Below, one piece after another: positions 53,619 through 63,600 of a DNA stretch of 64,000 nt (its first letter is position 1; each line of letters opens with the position of its first letter). Where the stretch lies: NCBI RefSeq assembly GCF_003063505.1, contig NZ_NERW01000002.1:930001-994000 (forward strand), written 5' to 3'. The notes beneath the pieces are model-generated. The model made no database searches, was not told the DNA's origin, and saw nothing but the letters and a program-made list of their open reading frames with translations. The translations under genes and the position numbers were made by a program. This stretch comes from Limnohabitans sp. T6-20. GTDB taxonomy: Bacteria; Pseudomonadota; Gammaproteobacteria; Burkholderiales; Burkholderiaceae_C.

Positions 53619-54392
53619 ATGAAAAAGCAAATGCTCAGCGCCGCCCTGGTGGCCTTGCTGGCGGTTCCCGCCCTGGCGCAAAACCTGGCCGTGGTCAACG
53701 GCAAGCCCGTGCCCTCTTCGCGCGTCAATGCGCTCAAGCAGCAAGTCGAAGCTTCTGGCCGCCCTGTGACGCCCGAGGTCTTGGCCCAGATCAAAGAAGA
53801 GCTGATCGCCCGCGAAATCTTCATGCAAGAAGCCAAAAAGCAAGGTCTGGACGCCTCTGACGAGTACAAAACCCAGATCGAACTGGCCCGCCAAACCATC
53901 CTGATCCGTCAGTTGTTTGCCGATTTCCAGAAGAAAAACCCGGTGACTGACGCCAACATCAAGGCCGAATACGACAAATTTGTCGCAGCCAACGGTGGCA
54001 AGGAATACCGCGCCCGCCACATCCTGGTGGAAAAAGAAGACGAAGCCAAAGCCCTGATCGCCGACATCAAAAAAGGCGCCAAGTTTGAAGACTTGGCCAA
54101 GAAGGCTTCCAAAGATCCAGGCTCCGGTGCCAACGGTGGTGACCTGGACTGGGCTGCAGCTGGCAGCTATGTGCCTGAGTTCTCGGGTGCCATGGTCAAG
54201 CTGGAAAAAGGCCAGATGACCGATACGCCCGTGAAGAGCCAGTTCGGCTTCCACATCATTCGTGTGGACGACGTGCGCGAAGCCCAGTTGCCCAAGCTGG
54301 AGGAAGTCAAACCCCAGATTGCCCAGCAATTGCAACAGCAAAAACTGAGCACTTACCAAGAGAGCCTGCGCAGCAAAGCCAAGATCCAGTGA
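53619..54392 (+). CDS. Periplasmic parvulin-type peptidyl-prolyl isomerase
   Basis: A 257-residue exported foldase. A signal peptide (residues 1-20, LSAALVALLAVPALAQ) precedes an N-terminal chaperone-like helical part (to about 125), and the parvulin (PpiC) domain follows at about 128-220: YRARHILVEKEDEAKALI, GGDLDWAAAGSYVPEF, TPVKSQFGFHIIRVDD. Start follows GAGGAAAACAG. It ends the yciB-bolA-ppi unit, with a strong terminator 20 bp after the stop. Confidence 0.93.
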   Translation: MKKQMLSAALVALLAVPALAQNLAVVNGKPVPSSRVNALKQQVEASGRPVTPEVLAQIKEELIAREIFMQEAKKQGLDASDEYKTQIELARQTILIRQLFADFQKKNPVTDANIKAEYDKFVAANGGKEYRARHILVEKEDEAKALIADIKKGAKFEDLAKKASKDPGSGANGGDLDWAAAGSYVPEFSGAMVKLEKGQMTDTPVKSQFGFHIIRVDDVREAQLPKLEEVKPQIAQQLQQQKLSTYQESLRSKAKIQ

Positions 54393-54411
54393 TCTGAATC
54401 TGCTTGTCTTG

Positions 54412-54438
54412 AAAAACGCGACTTCAGTCGCGTTTTTT
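54412..54438 (+). terminator. Strong rho-independent terminator after the isomerase gene
   Basis: AAAACGCGAC (54413-54422), loop TTCA, GTCGCGTTTT (54427-54436), T-run to 54438. Perfect ten-base stem. Confidence 0.93.
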
Positions 54439-54494
54439 GTTGGTGCGGTGGTCGGATGTGGGGCCTTCAGAGGGGCCACTTGGCGCAGTTGGGC

Positions 54495-54743
54495 AAAAGG
54501 CTTGGGCGCGGGCTGGGGTTCAGAGGCGCTTCGCTTTGCCACATCACCCCAACCCGCACCCAAGCCTTTTGTGGGGCGTCTCTGGAGAGCTCACCCCAAA
54601 CTGTCGGAGCCCTCAGGCCCGGCTTGGCTGACAACCACCCGAAGGCAGCGCTGAGAATCACGCCTGCAATAGAACCACGAACGCCCATGCCCTGAATCGG
54701 TGGGCACTGGCTAGGGCGATGTGGCAAAGCGAAGCGCCTCTGA
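54495..54743. repeat. Nested inverted repeats in the ppi-rlhA intergenic region
   Basis: AAAAGGCTTGGG-type arms at 54495-54518 and 54547-54570 (24 bases, two mismatches) form a long hairpin. Its 28-base loop contains a 26-base sequence (54520-54545) that recurs as a perfect inverted copy at 54718-54743. Similarity continues imperfectly outside the 26 bases. The intergenic stretch 54,439-54,812 (374 bp) has no gene I can support; small open frames in it are made of the repeats. Confidence 0.8.
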
Positions 54744-54812
54744 GCCCCGGCCAGTGCCCGCCGCTTCAGGGCTCCCCAACTCACAACAAGCAAGCTGGGA
54801 TAATCCAACCCC

Positions 54813-56783
54813 ATGCAGCCTCACCAACTCGAACTCCTCGCCCCCGCCCGCACCTTCGACATCGGCATCGAAGCCATCAACCATGGTGCCGATGCGGTCT
54901 ACATTGGCGGCCCGTCATTTGGGGCGCGATCCACGGCGGACAACTCGATTCAGGACATTGCCAAGCTGGTGCAATACGCGCACCGCTTTCACAGCCGCAT
55001 TTTTGTCACGCTCAACACCATCTTGCGCGACGATGAATTGGAAGGCGCTCGCAAAATGGCTTGGCAGCTGTACGACGCGGGTGTGGACGCGTTGATCGTT
55101 CAGGACATGGGTCTGCTGGAGATCGACATGCCGCCGATCCAGCTGCACGCCAGCACCCAGACCGATATCCGCACGCCCGAAAAAGCCAAGTTCCTGCAAG
55201 ACGCCGGTTTGAGCCAGATCGTGCTGGCCCGCGAACTCACGCTGCCGCAGATCAGCGCGATCCGCGATGTGATCGACACTGAGCGCACGGTGATCGAGTT
55301 CTTTGTGCACGGCGCTTTGTGCGTGGCCTACAGCGGCCAGTGCTTCATCAGCCACGCCCATACCGGCCGCAGTGCCAACCGGGGCGATTGCTCGCAGGCT
55401 TGCCGCCTACCTTATGAAGTGAAAGACGCGCAAGGCCGCATCGTGGCGCACGACAAGCATGTGCTCAGCATGAAGGACAACAACCAGAGCGAGAACCTGC
55501 GCGATCTGGTGGACGCGGGCATTCGCAGCTTCAAGATCGAAGGCCGCTACAAGGATATGGCCTATGTGAAAAACATCACGGCCCATTACCGCAAGCTCTT
55601 TGACGAAGTGCTGACCGAACGCCCCGAATTGGCTGCCGCTTCGCATGGCCGCACCACCTTCAGCTTCGAGCCCGATCCGAACCAGAACTTCAACCGCGAG
55701 TTCACCGACTACTTTGTGCAAGGCCGCAAGGAAGACATTGGCGCGTTTGACACCCCCAAAAACCCCGGTCAAACCATCGGTTGGGTCAGCAAAGTGACCG
55801 CTGAGCACATCGAGCTCACCACCGACAACCCGGCCACCGAGCTGCACAACGGCGATGGGCTTTGTTATTACGACCTGCAAAAAGAACTGGTGGGCTTGCA
55901 GATCAACCGCGCTGAGGCTCAAAAAGCCAAGGGTGTTTGGCGTCTGTTTCCCAAAGACCCGATGGACGGCTTCAAGGACTTGCGCCAAGGCGTGCAGGTC
56001 AACCGCAACCGCGACATGAGCTGGGTGCGCACGCTGGACAAAAAGTCTGCTGAACGGCGCATGGGCGTGTGGATGCAACTGGCCGAAACAAGCAGCGGTC
56101 TGCAACTGACCCTGACCGACGAAGCGGGCCACACCGGCACAGCGCAAATGGCCATCGCCTGGCAAGCCCCCAAAGACAGCGCTCAAGCCGAGGACAAACT
56201 CAAAACCGCTTTGGGCAAACTGGGCGACACCCTATTTGAACCGCTGGATGTGCAAGTGGCCCTGCCACGCCCCTGGTTTGTGCCGCCCTCACAGCTCAAT
56301 GCTCTGCGCCGCGATGCCGTGCAGGCACTGGAAACAGCACGCGCGCAAGGTCTGCACCGCCTGCCGCGTGCAGTGCCGGTGGAGCCGCCCGTGGCTTACC
56401 CCGAAGACACACTCACCTATCTGGCCAATGTGTTCAACCAAAAAGCCCGCGACTTTTACGCCAAGCACGACGTGAAGGTCATTGATGCGGCCTATGAAAG
56501 CCAGGAAGAGTTGGGCGAAGTCAGCCTGATGATCACCAAGCACTGCGTGCGTTTCAGTTTGAGCCTGTGCCCCAAACAAGCCAAAGGCGTAACGGGCGTG
56601 CAAGGCACGGTGAAGGCCGAGCCCATGCAGTTGATCAACGGCAAAGAAAAGCTCACCCTGCGCTTTGACTGCAAACCCTGCGAAATGCATGTGGTGGGCA
56701 AGATCAAGAAGTCGGTGCTCAATGCCGTGCCCGAAAGCCCTGTGCAGTTCTACAAGAGCAGGCCCGTGCAAGGCATGCACTGA
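54813..56783 (+). CDS. rlhA: Peptidase U32-family 23S rRNA hydroxylation protein, RlhA-like
   Basis: A 656-residue U32 protein. The N-terminal half has LELLAPARTFDIGIEAINHGADAVYIGG and the U32 signature EFFVHGALCVAYSGQCFIS, with CSQACRLPY, giving four or so cysteines for an iron-sulfur cluster. The C-terminal extension (from about 380) distinguishes RlhA (E. coli YdcP, about 650 residues), needed for hydroxylation of 23S C2501, from the shorter TrhP/YegQ and UbiU/V. The assignment to RlhA is by length and layout. Confidence 0.85.
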   Translation: MQPHQLELLAPARTFDIGIEAINHGADAVYIGGPSFGARSTADNSIQDIAKLVQYAHRFHSRIFVTLNTILRDDELEGARKMAWQLYDAGVDALIVQDMGLLEIDMPPIQLHASTQTDIRTPEKAKFLQDAGLSQIVLARELTLPQISAIRDVIDTERTVIEFFVHGALCVAYSGQCFISHAHTGRSANRGDCSQACRLPYEVKDAQGRIVAHDKHVLSMKDNNQSENLRDLVDAGIRSFKIEGRYKDMAYVKNITAHYRKLFDEVLTERPELAAASHGRTTFSFEPDPNQNFNREFTDYFVQGRKEDIGAFDTPKNPGQTIGWVSKVTAEHIELTTDNPATELHNGDGLCYYDLQKELVGLQINRAEAQKAKGVWRLFPKDPMDGFKDLRQGVQVNRNRDMSWVRTLDKKSAERRMGVWMQLAETSSGLQLTLTDEAGHTGTAQMAIAWQAPKDSAQAEDKLKTALGKLGDTLFEPLDVQVALPRPWFVPPSQLNALRRDAVQALETARAQGLHRLPRAVPVEPPVAYPEDTLTYLANVFNQKARDFYAKHDVKVIDAAYESQEELGEVSLMITKHCVRFSLSLCPKQAKGVTGVQGTVKAEPMQLINGKEKLTLRFDCKPCEMHVVGKIKKSVLNAVPESPVQFYKSRPVQGMH

Positions 56784-56789
56784 TCGGTC

Positions 56790-56806
56790 AACCCTTGAAC
56801 AGGGTT
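56790..56806. other. Small hairpin between convergent rlhA and the lipoprotein gene
   Basis: AACCCT (56790-56795) and AGGGTT (56801-56806) around a 5-base loop, without a T-run. It could be a bidirectional 3'-end structure. Confidence 0.3.
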
Positions 56807-56820
56807 GTCAATCGCTTCCC

Positions 56821-57201
56821 TTAACGGGCCTGCCACATCCATTCTGTGAGTTCATAACGTCCATCCAGCTTGCGCCAGACTTTGGTTTGCGCGATGCGCG
56901 CTGCGCCGTCCTGCGTCACCTGGAGCTGCAGCTGGTAGTTCAGCCCGGCCACTACCTGCTGACGCGCTTGCGTCACGTCTTTGAAGAGGACGCGGCTTTT
57001 GCTTTGAACAGCAAAAGTTTGGACGGCAAATCTCGCAGCCTCCTGCACATCCGGGCTCATTGCATCGGCTTGCGACCATTCCCCAGCTTGTTGCGTTGAC
57101 GCGGCCTGCACGGCTGCTTCCGAAGGTGTTTTCACGTCAGGCGAGCACGCCACGAGTACGCCAACGGCCATGACGGAGGACAAAGTCCAATTGAGCTTCA
57201 T
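56821..57201 (-). CDS. Cystatin-like lipoprotein
   Basis: A 126-residue protein whose signal ends in a lipobox (VLVAC, acylated Cys19). The mature part (about 50-126) has a cystatin-like layout: a helix (VQEAARFAVQTF), a strand and the motif QVVAG at 82-86, followed by LNYQLQLQV and a closing VWRKLDGRYELTEW. QxVxG is the protease-contacting loop of cystatins, inhibitors of papain-type cysteine proteases. It begins 9 bp after the helicase gene. An inhibitor role in the periplasm is inferred. Confidence 0.75.
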   Translation of the reverse strand: MKLNWTLSSVMAVGVLVACSPDVKTPSEAAVQAASTQQAGEWSQADAMSPDVQEAARFAVQTFAVQSKSRVLFKDVTQARQQVVAGLNYQLQLQVTQDGAARIAQTKVWRKLDGRYELTEWMWQAR

Positions 57202-57210
57202 CCGAGACTT

Positions 57211-60200
57211 TCAACCCAAAGGCTTGAGCAATTCATTCAGATCGGACTCGCCAAACAGCGGTTCCTTGCGCTGCACGGCACCTTCGTACATGTCTTGCGC
57301 CAGCTGGGCTTTGCGCTCTTGCAGGGCCAGCATGCGCTCTTCGATGGTGCCTTGTGCCACCAGCTTGACCACCCACACATTTTTTGTCTGGCCGATGCGG
57401 TGGGCGCGATCCGTGGCCTGGTTTTCCACGGCGGGGTTCCACCAAGGGTCATAGTGGATAACGGTGTCGGCCTGCGGCAGGTTCAGTCCCACACCGCCGG
57501 CCTTCAGGCTGATCAGGAACAGGGGCACCTCGCCGCTGGTGAACTTGTCAATGATGGCATCGCGGTTTTTACTTTGGCCTGTGAGCTTGACCCACGGGAT
57601 GCCCAAACCGGGCAAGGCTTCTTCGATCAGGCCCAGCATTTCGGTGAACTGCGAGAACAGCAAAATCTTGCGGCCCTCGGCCACCATCTCGGGCAGCATG
57701 TCCAAGAGCTGGGTCAGCTTGGCCGATTCGCGCACTTGGGCTGCGGCGCTCAATTTGAGCAGGCGCGGGTCGCAACAGACCTGGCGCAACTTGAGCAGCG
57801 CATCGAGGATGGTGATTTGCGATTTGCCCAGGCCTTGGGTGCTCAAAGCCTCGCGCACGGTTTTTTCCATGCCCAGACGGATGGTTTCGTACAGGTCGGC
57901 TTGCTGGCCTTCCAGCGGCACAGGCATCAAGGTTTCGATCTTGGGCGGCAATTCGCTGGCCACCAGGTCTTTGGTCCGGCGCAGCATGAAGGGCGTGATG
58001 CGGGCGCGCAGTTGGGCCATTTTTTCGGTGCTGCCCTGGCGCTCGATCGGGTTGCGGAAGAGCTCCGTAAAGCGCCGCTGGCTGCCCAGAAAGCCGGGCA
58101 TCAAAAAGTGAAACTGGCTCCACAACTCACCCAAGTGGTTTTCAATGGGCGTGCCCGACAGGCACAGCCGGTGCACCGCCGGGATTTCGGAGACCACTTG
58201 CGCGGCGTTGGTGTTGGCGTTTTTGATGTTCTGGGCTTCGTCGAGCACCAGCAGGTGCCAGGGCACTTCCAGCCACATTTCGCGATCTCGCGAGAGCAGC
58301 GAATAGGCGGTGATGACGACATCAAAGCGGCAGAGTTCTTGCGCCGTTTCGTGGCGCGACAGGCCGTGGTGAATGTGGGTGGTCAGGTCAGGACAAAAGC
58401 GGGCCGCTTCGCGCTGCCAGTTGCCCAACAGGCTGACCGGGGCCACGATGAGCGCCGGTTGCGTCAGGCGTCCGGCTTGCTTTTCGGTCAGGATGTGGGC
58501 CAGCGTTTGCAGCGTCTTGCCCAGGCCCATGTCATCGGCCAGGATACCCGCCAGGTGGTGCTCTCGCAAAAACTGCAGCCAGTTCAAGCCCTGCTGCTGG
58601 TAAGGGCGCAGGGTGGCTTGCAGGCCTACAGGCAGCGGCACTTCGGCAAGCGCTGTCGCGCCTCGCATCTGCTGCACCAAAGCCAACAGGTTGTGGGCCC
58701 CTTGCCAGACCGCACCTTCCCCCAATGAGGCTGCAGTGCGCAAAGCGTCCAGACGCGACAGGCGCAGCGAGTCACCATCCCAATCGTGGCCGCGCTCGCC
58801 GTGCAACTCCATCAGCATGCTCAGCCAGGGCTTGATCTTGGCGGTCGGCAGCTTCACATACCCAGGCCCTTGCAAGTCGGGCAGGTACAAATGGTCGGGT
58901 ACACGGTCCGCTTGTTCACCGTCCAGGGCCGTCACCGACAGACCGGACCGGGCCAAGGCTTTGAGGATCTCGGGCACCCAGGGCAAGATATTCACCCGCT
59001 GTCCATCAATGTCCATGCCCAACGACAAATCAAACCAGGGCGATGTGTCTTCGACGCCCTCTTCAGCACCCTGTCCGCTCATGCGCACATGCACATCGTC
59101 GGCCAGGCGCAGCCAGTGGTTCAGGCCTTCGCGGCTGTGGACATCGAAGCCGGCATCGCGCAAGGGCGCAAAGTCCGATTCGAGCCAGTCCAGCCACAGG
59201 GCTTGCCCATCGGGGCCGGGCATGCCCAACAGGTTGTCGTCCCACAGTTGAAAGCCCAGATCGTCCAGCAGGTCCCAAATCTCGCGCTCGGCATCCAGAT
59301 CGCGCAACACCATGCGCGCCTGGGCACCTTGCCCAACCACCACACGTGGTTGGTGGTGCGACCAATACCCGACGCAGTCGGCATACTGAAACTTCAATTC
59401 GGCCTGAAACAGCCCTTGCTCGCTGCGCAAGTGCATGGGCAAGGCGCTGATGTGCAACACGCCCACTGGGGCGATGCCACGAATTTCGGGCATTTTTTCG
59501 ATCATGGGCGGCAAGGGCAAAGGGCCCATCGCATCCATCAACTGCTGCTGAAACTTCACCGCCACGCGCTCAGGCAAGACCGGTGCCTGCGTCAGCAGCA
59601 AGACCTGCTCGGCGCTCAGGCCTTGCGTGTCCAGCAACCCACACGTGCCCTGCTCGGGATCGACAAACAAGGGGGGCTCATTCAAGCCATGCACCACACC
59701 TGCCTGCGCCGACTGCATGTGCAGCCTCCAGCCCTCGGGGCTGTTGTCTTGCGCGGGCACGGCCTGCCAGTTGCCGCTGAACACCACCGGCTGATCGCTC
59801 CAAACCAGAGGCAGCAGGTTTTTGCCGTCCTCCCACATCAGGCGGCCCGTGCTGCTGCACAGGCGCAGCAGCAACTCGGCGGCCGCGCCTTGCAACTTGA
59901 CCGCACTTTGAAAACCGTAAGAGCTGAAACTGTTGGTGGCCGGGCAAGCCTTCATCAGGTCAAAAATGCCCTGCTCACCTGGCTCACACGTGCGCCAGAT
60001 CGGGTCACTGGGCAACGGCTGGCTGGTGAACCTTTTGGGTTTGGTCCACGCTCCGTTGGGCTTGGACACCGCCTGCTTGATGCTCAGATGGAAAACAGGC
60101 CTCTGGCCCGTGGTGGCCGCAGACAGGCAATACAAAAAATGTTCATGGGCTTTGCCGGGCAGCGAAAAACCGGTCTGTGCATCGGCCGCTTGCAAGCGGG

Positions 60201-60624
60201 CCAGCCAGTCACGCACCTGGTATTCGGATTGTTGCAAGGCCCGTTGCTGACGCACCTGGATCTGCTGCTCCGAGTTTTCGGCGTCATCGCCAGCCTGTGC
60301 CAAAGGGTCGCGCAGGGACACGCCCTGCATGGCGACAAGAATGCCCAAGGCCGCGCCGTGCTTGCACATGCGACCCACAGGGCAAGTGCAGGTGGCACGC
60401 CAACCTTGCAGGTTGCCCCCCTCGGACACGCGCAAATGCGCAGTCACTCGGTACGGCTCCTGAGACGAGCCCTCAACTTCGGCGTCAACGCGCCAGTCGT
60501 CACCCTCAGGCGTCAGCTGTGCCGACAGCACCTCGTTCTTGAGGTAGAGCGCAGTGCCTTTGGCCCAAGAGTTGGAGTCAAAGTAAAACGCCAGCTGAGA
60601 GGGCGGAAACCATTGCTCAGACAT
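57211..60624 (-). CDS. SWIM zinc-finger SNF2/HepA-type helicase
   Basis: A 1137-residue DEAD/DEAH-box ATPase of the SNF2 family. A SWIM zinc finger (Cys79, Cys81, Cys87, His89: CTCPVGRMCKHG) is near the N terminus, followed by about 550 residues of family-specific sequence. The ATPase core starts at about 660: Walker A DDMGLGKT near 700, DEAQ box LVLDEAQNIKN, SGTPIENHLGELW, and the second helicase lobe with SLKAGGVGLNL and QATDRAHRIGQ. Such proteins remodel nucleic-acid complexes; the bacterial role is uncertain. Start MSEQWF at 60624. Confidence 0.92.
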   Translation of the reverse strand: MSEQWFPPSQLAFYFDSNSWAKGTALYLKNEVLSAQLTPEGDDWRVDAEVEGSSQEPYRVTAHLRVSEGGNLQGWRATCTCPVGRMCKHGAALGILVAMQGVSLRDPLAQAGDDAENSEQQIQVRQQRALQQSEYQVRDWLARLQAADAQTGFSLPGKAHEHFLYCLSAATTGQRPVFHLSIKQAVSKPNGAWTKPKRFTSQPLPSDPIWRTCEPGEQGIFDLMKACPATNSFSSYGFQSAVKLQGAAAELLLRLCSSTGRLMWEDGKNLLPLVWSDQPVVFSGNWQAVPAQDNSPEGWRLHMQSAQAGVVHGLNEPPLFVDPEQGTCGLLDTQGLSAEQVLLLTQAPVLPERVAVKFQQQLMDAMGPLPLPPMIEKMPEIRGIAPVGVLHISALPMHLRSEQGLFQAELKFQYADCVGYWSHHQPRVVVGQGAQARMVLRDLDAEREIWDLLDDLGFQLWDDNLLGMPGPDGQALWLDWLESDFAPLRDAGFDVHSREGLNHWLRLADDVHVRMSGQGAEEGVEDTSPWFDLSLGMDIDGQRVNILPWVPEILKALARSGLSVTALDGEQADRVPDHLYLPDLQGPGYVKLPTAKIKPWLSMLMELHGERGHDWDGDSLRLSRLDALRTAASLGEGAVWQGAHNLLALVQQMRGATALAEVPLPVGLQATLRPYQQQGLNWLQFLREHHLAGILADDMGLGKTLQTLAHILTEKQAGRLTQPALIVAPVSLLGNWQREAARFCPDLTTHIHHGLSRHETAQELCRFDVVITAYSLLSRDREMWLEVPWHLLVLDEAQNIKNANTNAAQVVSEIPAVHRLCLSGTPIENHLGELWSQFHFLMPGFLGSQRRFTELFRNPIERQGSTEKMAQLRARITPFMLRRTKDLVASELPPKIETLMPVPLEGQQADLYETIRLGMEKTVREALSTQGLGKSQITILDALLKLRQVCCDPRLLKLSAAAQVRESAKLTQLLDMLPEMVAEGRKILLFSQFTEMLGLIEEALPGLGIPWVKLTGQSKNRDAIIDKFTSGEVPLFLISLKAGGVGLNLPQADTVIHYDPWWNPAVENQATDRAHRIGQTKNVWVVKLVAQGTIEERMLALQERKAQLAQDMYEGAVQRKEPLFGESDLNELLKPLG

Positions 60625-60651
60625 CGCGAAACACGCATGCGCAGACCATCA

Positions 60652-63600
60652 TCAACCCACCCACTTGCGGGCGTTTTGCCACACGCGCAGCCAGGGGCTG
60701 GTGGATGAGATGTCGCCACCTTTGCTCAAGTCTGTCCAGCTCATCTGCACATTGCGGAACACGCGCTCGGGGTGCGGCATCATGGCCGTGAAGCGCCCGT
60801 CGGCGGTGGTCACGGCCGTGAGGCCCCCCGCGCTGCCGTTGGGGTTAAAGGGGTACTGTTCAGTCGCCTGACCGTGGTTGTCCACAAAGCGCATCGCGCC
60901 AAGGGCCTGCGCCGCGTTGCCCCGGTGCTTGAAGTTGGCAAAGCCCTCGCCGTGCGCCACGGCAATCGGCAGGCGGCTGCCCGCCATGCCTTGCAAAAAC
61001 AAGCTGGGGGAATCGAGCACTTCAACCATCGAGAGACGGGCTTCAAAGCGCTCGCTCTGGTTGGTGGTGAAACGCGGCCAGTCTTGCGCGCCGGGGATGA
61101 TGTCGGCGAGTTCGGCAAACATCTGGCAGCCATTGCAAACACCCAGACCAAAGGTGTCGGTGCGGCCAAAGAAGCCTTTGAACTGATCGGCCAGCGCCGG
61201 GTTGAAGGTGATGCTGCGCGCCCAGCCGATGCCTGCGCCCAGCGTGTCGCCGTAGCTGAAGCCACCACAAGCCACCAGGCCCTGGAAGTCGGCCAAGTTG
61301 GCGCGGCCCGATTGCAGATCGGTCATGTGCACGTCGTGCGACTCAAAGCCCGCTTTGTGGAAGGCGTAGGCCATTTCCACATGCGAGTTAACGCCCTGCT
61401 CGCGCAGGATCGCCACCTTGGGGCGCGACAAATTCAGGAATGGTGCGGCCACGTTCTCGGCCGGGTCAAAGCTCAGCGCCACATGCATGCCGGGGTCGCT
61501 GGCCTGGCCTGCGGCGGCGTGTTCTGCGTCGGCGCAAGCGGGGTTGTCGCGTTGCTGGCAAATCTTCCAGCTCACACTGTCCCAGACCTGATGCAGGTCT
61601 TCGAGTTTGGCGGCAAACACCTCTTTGGTGTCGCGCCAGATGCTGAGTTCGCCCACGCCTTTTTGAATGGTGGATTGCACAGGACGGGTCTTGCCGATCA
61701 CATGCGTGTGCTTGGACAGACCGTGCTCGCGCAGGGTTTGCAGCACCGCATTGCGGTCAGCCGTGCGCACCTGCAGCACCACACCCAATTCTTCGTTGAA
61801 CAGGGCTTTGAGCGTGAGTTCTTCGCGGCGGGCGCTGACCTGCCCCGCCCAGTTTTTGGCGTCGCCGTGGTCGGCGCGGCTGTCAGAAATGCCGTCGCCC
61901 TCGGTGACCAGCATGTCCACATTGAGGGCCACACCCACATGGCCTGCAAACGCCATCTCGGCCACAGCGGCCAGCAAGCCGCCGTCGCTGCGGTCGTGGT
62001 AGGCCAGGATCTGGCCCTTGGCGCGCAAGGCGTTCACGGCCTTGACCAGGCTGACCAAGGTTTGCGGGTCTTCCAGATCGGGCACGCTGTCACCAAACTG
62101 GTCCAACACCTGGCCCAGCACGCTGCCGCCCATGCGGTTGCGGCCTTGGCCCAGGTCGATCAGCAGCAAGCTGGTGTCGTCGGTCTGAGCATCGAGTTGC
62201 GGCGTGAGCGTGCCGCGCACGTCGGGCAAGCTGGCGAAGGCGGTGATGATCAGACTGACAGGCGAGGTGACCTTGCGGGTTTCACCGTCAGCCTGCCACT
62301 GCGTGCGCATCGACAAGCTGTCTTTGCCCACGGGGATCGAGATGTCGAGTGCGGGGCACAGTTCCATGCCCACAGCCTTGACGGTTTCATACAAAGCGGC
62401 ATCTTCGCCCGGCTCGCCGCAAGCGGCCATCCAGTTGGCCGACATCTTGACGCGGGGCAGCTCAATCGGCGCGGCCAGCAAATTGGTGATGGCCTCGGCC
62501 ACGGCCATGCGGCCCGAGGCTGCGGCGTTGAGCGAAGCCAGCGGTGTGCGCTCGCCCATGCTCATGGCTTCACCGGCAAAGCCTTGGTAGTCGGCCAGGG
62601 TAACGGCCACATCGGCCACAGGCACTTGCCATGGGCCAACCATCTGGTCGCGGTGCGTCAGGCCGCCCACGGCGCGGTCGCCGATGGTGATCAAAAAGCG
62701 CTTGGACGCCACAGTGGGGTGGCTCAGCACGTCGATCACAGCTTTTTGCAAACTCACACCTGTGAGGTTCATGGCGGGCGACTGGCGCACCACGGTGCTT
62801 ACATCGCGGTGCATTTTGGGCGGCTTGCCCAGCAGCACGTCCATGGGCATGTCGACAGGTGATTCCTGGCCTTTGTCTTCCAGCACCAGTTGACGCTCGT
62901 CGGTCGCCACACCGATCACCGCAAACGGGCAACGCTCGCGCTCGCAAAAAGCGGTGAACTGGTCCAGCGATTCGGGCGCGATCGCCATCACATAGCGTTC
63001 CTGGCTCTCGTTGGACCAAATTTCTTTGGGTGACAGGCCCGATTCTTCGAGCTTGACCGCCCGCAGGTCAAAACGTGCGCCCCGACCGGCATCGTTGGTC
63101 AGCTCAGGGAAGGCGTTGGACAAGCCGCCTGCGCCCACGTCGTGGATCGCCAAAATTGGGTTGGCAGCACCTTGCGCCCAGCAGTGGTTGATGACCTCTT
63201 GCGCACGGCGCTCGATCTCGGGGTTGCCGCGCTGCACCGAATCAAAGTCCAGATCAGCGGCGTTGGTACCGGTGGCCATGGAGCTGGCCGCACTGCCACC
63301 CATGCCAATGCGCATGCCGGGGCCGCCCAGCTGGATCAGCAAGCTGCCCGCCGGGAATTCAATTTTTTGGGTTTGTTCGGCGTCAATCTGGCCCAGACCG
63401 CCCGCGATCATGATCGGCTTGTGGTAACCGCGCACCACACCGTCCACGGTCTGTTCGTATTCGCGGAAATAGCCCAGCAAATTGGGACGGCCAAACTCAT
63501 TGTTGAACGCCGCGCCACCCAGTGGGCCTTCGGTCATGATTTGCAAAGGGCTGGCGATGTGCTCGGGCTTGCCGCCCGGCTGGTCGCTCAAACCGCCCCA

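Noticed and set aside
54437..54814. Small open frames in the ppi-rlhA intergenic region
   Set aside because: They are composed of the inverted repeats and overlap each other on both strands.
58786..60708. Long rightward open frame opposite the SNF2 helicase
   Set aside because: Antisense shadow; composition and lack of motifs argue against a gene.
60772..62862. Long rightward open frame opposite purL
   Set aside because: Antisense shadow of the purL coding region with His/Gly/Gln bias and no domain.
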